Source of the DNA: a virus
IMG/VR virus record: IMGVR_UViG_3300003885_000008
Span: 1 to 44,035 of that record
Direction: 5' to 3' (one strand)
Length of the DNA stretch: 44,035 nt
Part shown: positions 38,854 to 44,035 of the stretch, one piece after another
How the letters are laid out: each line of letters starts with the position of its first letter
Position numbering within the stretch: the first letter of the stretch is position 1
The notes under the pieces: model-generated
The model's input: only the letters and a program-made list of their open reading frames with translations
What the model was told of the DNA's origin: nothing
Database searches by the model: none
Translations under genes and position numbers: made by a program

Positions 38854-38934
38854 TAAAGGTTTCCGCTGAACCTTTAATCAGCCGTGCCACTCGTCTAGGT
38901 TAATAGACGTGCCGTCCACTCAGGTTAATGGGTG
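38854..38934 (+). promoter_or_regulatory. Three stem-loops, two with identical GGTTAA loops, before the decoration gene
   Basis: Stem 1: TAAAGGTT (38854-38861) with AACCTTTA (38869-38876). Stem 2: CGTCTA (38892-38897), loop GGTTAA, TAGACG (38904-38909). Stem 3: CACTCA (38917-38922), loop GGTTAA, TGGGTG (38929-38934) with one G-T pair. GTGCC precedes stems 2 and 3. The repeated architecture suggests a transcribed RNA motif. Confidence 0.6.
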
Positions 38935-38992
38935 CGCTGCCGATTCCGGCAAGTCCTTTTCTATAATCACGTTTCAAAAATTTACAATTTAA

Positions 38993-39015
38993 GAGTTCAG
39001 TTTATAGCTGAACTC
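38993..39015 (+). promoter_or_regulatory. 8-bp stem-loop at the decoration gene ribosome site
   Basis: GAGTTCAG (38993-39000) pairs perfectly with CTGAACTC (39008-39015), seven-base loop. The ribosome site GAGGATT begins about eight bases later. A 5' hairpin directly ahead of a ribosome site commonly stabilises or tunes mRNA. Confidence 0.55.
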
Positions 39016-39035
39016 CGTTTAGTGAGGATTTGCAA

Positions 39036-39524
39036 ATGGCAAACGCTGATAGACCTATTGGGTTTGTACCGTTGTCCGAGCATGAAATTATATCCCTTAA
39101 ATCTGACGGCAGTGCTGCGATTTTTATTGGAGATCCGGTTAAACCTGATGGTTCTGGTAGATATTTATCGATTACTAATGATGCTGATAATCCTGCATAT
39201 GTTGCGATTTCTTATACTGTCGCAACCGCCGGGACAGTATTCCAGGCGGTAAAAATTAAACCGGGACAGGAGTTTTTATGCCAGGTCGATGACGGGACTT
39301 TGACTGATGATACCGCCCTTGGTAATTCTTTCGATATTATCCTAGGTTCAGGAAATACGACTACATTAATCTCTGGCTTTGAGTTGGATGGAGATGCCAG
39401 TGCAGAGGATACCTTAAAGCTTGTCAGGCTATACGATACGCCTGATAACGCCTGGGGAACCAATGCCAATGTGGTTGTTGAGTTCAGAGTTAACGTTGAC
39501 GCTCAGGTAATCACAACTACTTAA
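39036..39524 (+). CDS. Head decoration-like protein
   Basis: A 162-residue protein from ATG 39036 (TTG 39030 is not needed). The beta-rich, Asp/Thr/Gly sequence (IFIGDPVKPDGSGRYLSITN, FQAVKIKPGQEFLCQVDD) fits a small decoration or cement protein, and it sits immediately before the capsid gene, the normal place. The hairpin-rich leader precedes it. No sequence-level proof of the decoration role. Confidence 0.6.
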   Translation: MANADRPIGFVPLSEHEIISLKSDGSAAIFIGDPVKPDGSGRYLSITNDADNPAYVAISYTVATAGTVFQAVKIKPGQEFLCQVDDGTLTDDTALGNSFDIILGSGNTTTLISGFELDGDASAEDTLKLVRLYDTPDNAWGTNANVVVEFRVNVDAQVITTT

Positions 39525-39540
39525 AGGAAGGAGATGAAAA

Positions 39541-40452
39541 ATGCCAGCTATAGCAATTAGAGGAAATTTTGCTGATGCACTCTCCTTGAACTTTGAGGAG
39601 ATATTTTTTAATCATTATAACTTGGTTGGGGATGAGTACAGCGCTATCTTCAACAAGGAGAAGATTGAAGGGGAATCCATCGAGTATTCCTATGTAACCA
39701 ACCTGAGTACAATTCCGAAAGCGACCGATGGTTCCAACATTACTTATGAAGCGCCAGTACAGGGCTTTGATGTAAAGTTAACTCCCGATACTTACCGGAA
39801 AGGGTATAAGGTTACTTTGGAAATGCTGGAGGATGACAGGTATAACATTTTTTCCAGAATGCCTGCCGCTTTGGGAACCGCTATGATGCGGACTCAGAAC
39901 CAGGTTGGAGCAAATATCATCAATAATGGCTTCGATTCTGCTGTCCAGACCGGAGCGGACGGATTGGAATTGTTTTCTACGGCTCATGTTCTGGCTGTCG
40001 GTGGAACTCAGAAGAATGAGTTGACAACTGCTGCTGTTCTGTCTGCTGATTCGTTGGAGCAGGCGTTACTCGATATTGAGACCACAACTGATGATCAGGG
40101 CAATATACTGACGCTTATTCCCAGGATATTGCTTATTCCGCCTCAATTGAGGACTAAGGCTCAGAAGTTGCTATTGAGCAGTCAGGACCCGGATAGCGGC
40201 AATAACGCAATCAATCCCATGGCTGCGGGTTATACGGGACTTGTCCCGATGGTGAATCATTACCTGACCAGCGCTACCCAGTGGACTATCATCTGTGATG
40301 TTAATCCTCTGGTATGGGTAGACCGGGTTTATCCGAGTCATGCGGCTGGGAACGAGTTCGATACGGACAATGCCAAGTTTAAGGTTCGTGCCAGGTTTAT
40401 TCCCGGTTGGCGGCCTGAGCCTTGGGGAGTGTTTTCAACCCCTGGAGCATAA
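39541..40452 (+). CDS. Major capsid protein
   Basis: A 303-residue HK97-fold-like capsid protein, similar in layout to the Mu gpT class: ALSLNFEEIFFNHYNLVGDE near the start, spine-helix region RTQNQVGANIINNGFDSAVQ (about 118-137), A-domain with IPRILLIPPQLRTKAQKLL (about 197-215), and FKVRARFIPGWRPEPWGVF at the end. AAGGAG precedes the ATG. No N-terminal delta domain or protease cleavage is evident, agreeing with the separate scaffold. Confidence 0.85.
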   Translation: MPAIAIRGNFADALSLNFEEIFFNHYNLVGDEYSAIFNKEKIEGESIEYSYVTNLSTIPKATDGSNITYEAPVQGFDVKLTPDTYRKGYKVTLEMLEDDRYNIFSRMPAALGTAMMRTQNQVGANIINNGFDSAVQTGADGLELFSTAHVLAVGGTQKNELTTAAVLSADSLEQALLDIETTTDDQGNILTLIPRILLIPPQLRTKAQKLLLSSQDPDSGNNAINPMAAGYTGLVPMVNHYLTSATQWTIICDVNPLVWVDRVYPSHAAGNEFDTDNAKFKVRARFIPGWRPEPWGVFSTPGA

Positions 40453-40482
40453 TTGGGTAAGTTGTTGTGAAAATCATCAAGG

Positions 40483-40514
40483 CACCTGGATGGCTTTAAT
40501 AAGTCTTCCAGGTG
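40483..40514 (+). promoter_or_regulatory. Stem-loop after the capsid gene
   Basis: CACCTGGA (40483-40490) pairs perfectly with TCCAGGTG (40507-40514), a 16-base loop. The AAGGAG of the next gene begins nine bases later. It may attenuate transcription after the abundant capsid message or protect the upstream mRNA. Confidence 0.55.
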
Positions 40515-40535
40515 TTCCTATTAAGGAGAAATAAT

Positions 40536-41249
40536 GTGAGCGCTACGAGATATCCGAATGGCATTACTAATGTAGCGGCAGGTAAGGCTATGGGTGAATT
40601 TGGTTTGCCTGATCCTTCTATATGGTCGGTATATTATAACGATTTTATAAAACCTACCGATTACAGCACTTCTGATTGGACAATAACAACTGTGGAAGCA
40701 GGTGGAGGTTCTGCTACTGAAGCAATTCAAAATGCCGACCATGGTATTCTGCTCTTAACCAATGATGCTGCTGACAATGATGCTGACTCCCTTCAGTTGT
40801 CAAAGGAGACGTTTAAGTTTGTTCCTGGCAAAAAACTGTTTTTTAAAACAAGACTAAAAGTTTCTGATGCTACACAATCAGACTGGTTGATCGGCATTGT
40901 TATAACTGATACCACCCCTCTTGTGAATACTGATGGTGTTTATTTTCAGAAAGATGATGGTGACGCTAATATAGACTTTCATGTCAATAAAAACTCAACC
41001 TCTACCGATGCAACTGGTATTCATACTAATGTTGACGATACTTATGTTGAATTAGGGTTCGCTTATCTGCCGAAAAAAGATGGTACTTACGAGGTTGTAT
41101 ACTTTGTAGATGGAAGCAGAAAAGGTGCCCTGGCATCAACTAATTTGCCTGATGATGAGGAATTGACTGTAACAATCAACATTACAAATGGTGAGGCTGT
41201 AGCCAAGACCATGAGCATTGATTATATTCTTGTCGCTTCGGAGCGATAA
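40536..41249 (+). CDS. Structural protein, lectin-like; first of two paralogues
   Basis: A 237-residue protein from GTG 40536 (AAGGAG upstream). Pattern: RYPNGITNVAAGKAMGEFGL, YYNDFIKPTDYSTSDWTITT, DGVYFQKDDGDANIDFHVNK, ending GEAVAKTMSIDYILVASER. It is a beta-sandwich style protein similar to jelly-roll or lectin-like virion proteins. The next gene (41326) has the same order of motifs, so the two are tandem duplicates. Probably on the capsid or tail surface. Confidence 0.65.
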   Translation: MSATRYPNGITNVAAGKAMGEFGLPDPSIWSVYYNDFIKPTDYSTSDWTITTVEAGGGSATEAIQNADHGILLLTNDAADNDADSLQLSKETFKFVPGKKLFFKTRLKVSDATQSDWLIGIVITDTTPLVNTDGVYFQKDDGDANIDFHVNKNSTSTDATGIHTNVDDTYVELGFAYLPKKDGTYEVVYFVDGSRKGALASTNLPDDEELTVTINITNGEAVAKTMSIDYILVASER

Positions 41250-41250
41250 T

Positions 41251-41315
41251 TTATAAGAACGCTTGGGGGCTGGCATTTGCCGGTCTCTGGGCGTGATTTA
41301 ATCACGTTCTTATAA
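41251..41315 (+). promoter_or_regulatory. 11-bp inverted repeat enclosing smaller hairpins, ending at the ribosome site
   Basis: TTATAAGAACG (41251-41261) pairs perfectly with CGTTCTTATAA (41305-41315). Inside are GGC-ATTT-GCC and CGTGATT-T-AATCACG. GGAG follows immediately, so folding would influence translation of the second paralogue. Confidence 0.6.
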
Positions 41316-41325
41316 GGAGATTCAA

Positions 41326-42018
41326 ATGTCTACACCACGAAGATTTACCCATGGAGTAACTAATGTTGCCTCTGACAAGCCATTCGGACAATTTTTTGCG
41401 ATGGACCCTACTAGAGTCTACAATTACTTCAATGACTTTTTTACGTACAATTCAAGCGATTGGAATATCACAGAGACACAAGCCGGGGCGACTCAGTCAC
41501 TCGCTGATGGTAATGGAGGTTTCTTGCTGCTGACGAATTCTGCGGCTGATAATGATCTCGTTGCCCTTCAACTTGCCAACCAGAATTTTACCCTAATCTC
41601 AGGCAAGAAACTGTGGTTTACATGTAAATTTCAAGTGTCTGATGTTACCCAGAGTGATTTCATACTTGGTATATACGCAACAGACACTTCTCCCATTGCC
41701 AGCGCACCCTCAGATGGGGTTTACTTCAGGAAAGATGATGGAGACACAAACATTGATTTCGAGGTGCGAAAGTCTTCCCTTCAAGTCGCTGGAGTAGCAA
41801 GTATTGGTACGGCTGTCGATGCTACTAATATACAACTTGATTTCTATTTTGATGGGATAAAGACAATTCATTATTTCGTTGATGAGGTTGAGGTCGGAAC
41901 TGTTGAGACCACAGGTTTCCCTACTGCTGCACTTAGTGTGTCATTTGCCCTGCAAAATGGGGAAGCAGTCTCTAAAACGATGGCTATTGATTGGATAGGC
42001 ACATTCAGGGAGAGATAA
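41326..42018 (+). CDS. Structural protein, lectin-like; second of two paralogues
   Basis: A 230-residue protein. The matching order of motifs is RRFTHGVTNVASDKPFGQFF, YFNDFFTYNSSDWNITETQA, DGVYFRKDDGDTNIDFEVRK, and GEAVSKTMAIDWIGTFRER. Divergence from the first copy is large, so the duplication is old. Paralogues may alternate on the virion surface or bind different ligands. Confidence 0.65.
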   Translation: MSTPRRFTHGVTNVASDKPFGQFFAMDPTRVYNYFNDFFTYNSSDWNITETQAGATQSLADGNGGFLLLTNSAADNDLVALQLANQNFTLISGKKLWFTCKFQVSDVTQSDFILGIYATDTSPIASAPSDGVYFRKDDGDTNIDFEVRKSSLQVAGVASIGTAVDATNIQLDFYFDGIKTIHYFVDEVEVGTVETTGFPTAALSVSFALQNGEAVSKTMAIDWIGTFRER

Positions 42019-42019
42019 A

Positions 42020-42463
42020 ATGGCAGATGCAGTGACGACAAAATACATCTGGCCTCCTAATTTTGACGGGAATCCTCCTGAATCCGGGGTTGGTTGGAAA
42101 AGAGTTCGCGTTCAATTGACAGGTGTTTCTGATGGCACAGGTGAATCAGCAGTCAAGAAAATAGATTTAAGTGACCTTCGGGGTCCAAGTGGTTTACCAG
42201 TGCGCAAAACGGCGCTTGAATTGCTTGAATACGATGGTAATGGGTTTACTTCTATTGTTCTGGAATGGGATAGAGCGCCTCGTGAGAAGATGGCTGTCTT
42301 ATCCGGCAATAATCATGCTATGTTAGATTATAGAAAATCCGGTGGATTAATGGAGCAGAGTAACGGTGTCGGTGATCAAACCGGAGATGTCCTCTTGACA
42401 TCGAACGGGGCAACCTCTGGGGACTCTTACAATATTATCCTTTCACTTCTATTGTTTGAATAA
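42020..42463 (+). CDS. Hypothetical virion-region protein
   Basis: A 147-residue protein: MADAVTTKYIWPPNFDGNPP, GWKRVRVQLTGVSDG, SIVLEWDRAPREKMAVLSGN, ending in LLLFE. Beta-rich. Located two bases after the second paralogue, so it is co-translated. No function known. Confidence 0.6.
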   Translation: MADAVTTKYIWPPNFDGNPPESGVGWKRVRVQLTGVSDGTGESAVKKIDLSDLRGPSGLPVRKTALELLEYDGNGFTSIVLEWDRAPREKMAVLSGNNHAMLDYRKSGGLMEQSNGVGDQTGDVLLTSNGATSGDSYNIILSLLLFE

Positions 42464-42473
42464 AGGAGACATC

Positions 42474-42761
42474 ATGGCTCGATTTGGAAAAACACCATTC
42501 ATAAAAAATTTGGTACTAACCGATGCTGATACCGAAGGTTTTTATCCTCTACCGCTCGGGACTAAAAAATTTACCATTCAATGCAGAACAGACGATATTT
42601 TGAAATTCTCTTATGTAGTTGGCGAGAGTGGATCAATTTATATGACCATACCGGAAGGGGCTTCTAAATCTGAGGATGATTTGAATACTACTGGACTTGT
42701 CTTGTATGTTCAGTCTCCTACCGCTGGAGTGGTCGCTGAAATAGAAACCTGGGGGACATAA
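42474..42761 (+). CDS. Hypothetical small beta protein
   Basis: A 95-residue protein from ATG 42474 with AAGGAG upstream (the TTG 42456 is not required): MARFGKTPFIKNLVLTDADT, FTIQCRTDDILKFSYVVGES, ending AEIETWGT. The compact beta pattern fits a small surface or head-fibre-associated protein; inference only. Confidence 0.6.
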   Translation: MARFGKTPFIKNLVLTDADTEGFYPLPLGTKKFTIQCRTDDILKFSYVVGESGSIYMTIPEGASKSEDDLNTTGLVLYVQSPTAGVVAEIETWGT

Positions 42762-42762
42762 A

Positions 42763-43347
42763 ATGCCGGTTAGTAGAGGTAAAGAGAAAAAGGAAATAAT
42801 TCATGTTCCCGATGGGGAGATGAATATACAACTCAAGCAGATTAAAGTTGTAGAGGAAGTGGTCAAGGTCAAGGTTCCTGTCTTTGTTGAGGTCCCAGTT
42901 GACAAGCCAGTTTACAAAGATGTTGTGTTTGAAAAACCGGTCTTGGTAGATAAAGACTACGAGCGTCCTATTCCTGTGAACAGAGAATATGAACGCCCGG
43001 TCGTTGTTGACCAACAGTACGAGAAACCTGTTATTGTCGAAAAAACATACGAGAAACCGGTAATCGTGGAAAAATCAGTTGAGTACGATATCCCTGTCTA
43101 TAAAAAAGTTGAGTATGAGGTTCCAGTCTACAAAGAAGTCATATATGAAATTCCCGTCTATGTGGACAAAATAATCGAGAGGGAGAAAATTGTTTATGTA
43201 GACAAGGAAGTCGAAAGGATTGTTTATGTAGACAAGGAAGTTGAAAGGGAGATCGAAGTTATAAAACTTGTCGAAAAACTTGTCGAAGTCCCTCGGCTCA
43301 AGTATGTTGATAAAGAAGTAGTACAGCCTAAGTTTAATGATAACTAA
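42763..43347 (+). CDS. Alveolin-like VPV/YEKPV-repeat protein
   Basis: A 194-residue protein consisting mainly of charged repeats: FVEVPVDKPVYKDVVFEKPV, then YERPIPVNREYERPVVVDQQ, YEKPVIVEKTYEKPVIVEKS, VEYEVPVYKEVIYEIPVYVD, IVYVDKEVERIVYVDKEVER. This Val-Pro-Val/Lys-Glu repeat grammar resembles alveolins of protists (inner membrane complex filaments); occasional bacterial and phage proteins have it too. It is probably a long beta-structured rod. It lies just upstream of appendage genes and may form a virion fibre. One base separates it from the preceding TAA; its own TAA overlaps the next ATG. Confidence 0.65.
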   Translation: MPVSRGKEKKEIIHVPDGEMNIQLKQIKVVEEVVKVKVPVFVEVPVDKPVYKDVVFEKPVLVDKDYERPIPVNREYERPVVVDQQYEKPVIVEKTYEKPVIVEKSVEYDIPVYKKVEYEVPVYKEVIYEIPVYVDKIIEREKIVYVDKEVERIVYVDKEVEREIEVIKLVEKLVEVPRLKYVDKEVVQPKFNDN

Positions 43348-43571
43348 TGCCTACCGGAAAATCCAATAAAGAAGTAAACATTATTTCGCCTGGTGGTCTT
43401 GATATTCCGGTCCATGATTATATTGCTTTGACTTATGTTGCAGCCGGTAATGGGGTAGGTGAAATTGAGACTGTTGTGTATAAAACAGGTGGTTCAGGTG
43501 GCTCTACTGTTGCTACTTTGACACTTGCTTACGATGCGAACGATAAATTATCTACAGTAACTAAATCATAA
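43347..43571 (+). CDS. Hypothetical small beta protein
   Basis: A 74-residue protein: MPTGKSNKEVNIISPGGLDI, PVHDYIALTYVAAGNG, then VYKTGGSGGSTVATLTLAYD. This pattern of short beta hairpin proteins recurs beside phage appendage genes. The ATG overlaps the TAA of the alveolin-like gene. Function unknown. Confidence 0.6.
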   Translation: MPTGKSNKEVNIISPGGLDIPVHDYIALTYVAAGNGVGEIETVVYKTGGSGGSTVATLTLAYDANDKLSTVTKS

Positions 43572-43574
43572 ACG

Positions 43575-44035
43575 ATGTCTTACAAGTTTAATCCTTTTAC
43601 CGCGAATTTAGATAATGTCGTGGACGACCATGGAGCGCTTGCTGGACTTCTTGATGATGATCATACTCAGTATATATTGGCTGATGGTTCAAGAGCTTTT
43701 ACAGGAAATCAATCATTTGGTGATTTTAATATTACTAATGTGGGGATAATAGACTTAGATGTTATCAGGGCAGATCTTGTCAATGGTTCAATAACTATAG
43801 CGTTGGATAATGCTGCTGGTGCGGATTTACTTGTAGGTAATAATAACGCTCTGGTGGTTGAGGGGGACAATGACAGGGTTGGAATAGGGATAAGCGCCCC
43901 AGAACAAGCACTTCATATTAAGAATCCCAATAGATATCCTTTTCTCGCTGAAAGGTCGGGATTAGCAGCCACAACTGGTGCGCAAATCTCGATGGCATTC
44001 AGGGCAACATCGACTGGAAATATGACTGATAATTT
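43575..44035 (+). CDS. Phage appendage/tail-fibre-like protein, N-terminal part (gene continues at base 1)
   Basis: Starts MSYKFNPFTANLDNVVDDHG with the phage-fibre signature DDDHTQYILADGSRAFTG (about residues 27-44), then GVIIDL- and VGIGISAPEQAL-type beta repeats. Two bases of a Phe codon remain at the right edge and base 1 of the window completes it; the frame then continues to 583. DDDHTQY motifs are common at the N-terminal attachment part of phage fibre and appendage proteins. The joined gene has 347 residues. Confidence 0.75.
   Translation, partial: MSYKFNPFTANLDNVVDDHGALAGLLDDDHTQYILADGSRAFTGNQSFGDFNITNVGIIDLDVIRADLVNGSITIALDNAAGADLLVGNNNALVVEGDNDRVGIGISAPEQALHIKNPNRYPFLAERSGLAATTGAQISMAFRATSTGNMTDN

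Overview
The window is a tailed-phage genome, and the sequence indicates that it is a complete circular (or circularly permuted) genome of 44,035 bp. The gene that starts at 43575 runs off the right edge, and its reading frame continues without a break at base 1 to the stop at 583. The particle is most likely short-tailed (podovirus-like): there is a large terminase, a large portal, scaffold, major capsid protein, adaptor-like and nozzle-like proteins and a 1,554-residue internal virion protein, but no tape measure, tail tube or sheath. No integrase, DNA or RNA polymerase, replicative helicase, tRNA or recognisable endolysin was found. The host cannot be read from the sequence; strong TTGACA/TATACT promoters, Shine-Dalgarno sites and a lipobox protein show only that it is bacterial.

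Layout. (1) Late module, plus strand, 30691 through the origin of coordinates to 16017: small terminase, DEDDh exonuclease, lipoprotein, large terminase, portal, GroES-like co-chaperonin, scaffold, decoration and capsid proteins, two tandem paralogous structural proteins, an alveolin-like VPV-repeat protein, appendage protein across the junction, adaptor, a 1,267-residue TIM-barrel/glycosidase-like tail protein, a nozzle-like protein, tail fibre, GNAT-like protein and internal virion proteins. (2) Minus-strand early operon 23368 to 16014, driven by a strong promoter at 23461-23433: DUF1828-like protein, pentapeptide-repeat protein, Erf annealing protein, SSB, several small Cys-rich proteins, a Gly-rich hexanucleotide-repeat protein, RusA resolvase and a sigma-70 region-4-like protein. 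(3) Plus-strand replication operon 23534 to 27247, from a back-to-back promoter at 23470-23498: ribbon-helix-helix regulator, two pieces of a replisome-organiser-like protein flanking an 11-bp-phased GTCAC array that may be the origin, a winged-helix initiator and a Cys-rich partner. (4) Minus-strand accessory block 30364 to 27358: very small proteins, several of them membrane proteins, a second ribbon-helix-helix protein and a secreted Ada-like zinc-binding protein.

How it fits together (inference): divergent early promoters at 23433-23498 start recombination genes leftward and replication genes rightward; the sigma-like protein in the left operon may switch on the late module. The initiator proteins recruit host replication machinery to the GTCAC array; Erf, SSB and RusA process concatemers; the small terminase would recognise the TGAGCCA array beside its own gene and begin headful packaging, which agrees with the circular map.

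Points of greatest interest: the phased GTCAC array, the TGAGCCA array, paired hairpins with identical GGTTAA loops ahead of the decoration and capsid genes, a 430-bp structured region without a clear gene at 18517-18948, the alveolin-like protein, the hexanucleotide-repeat gene, and two genes that need a -1 frameshift at A-runs.
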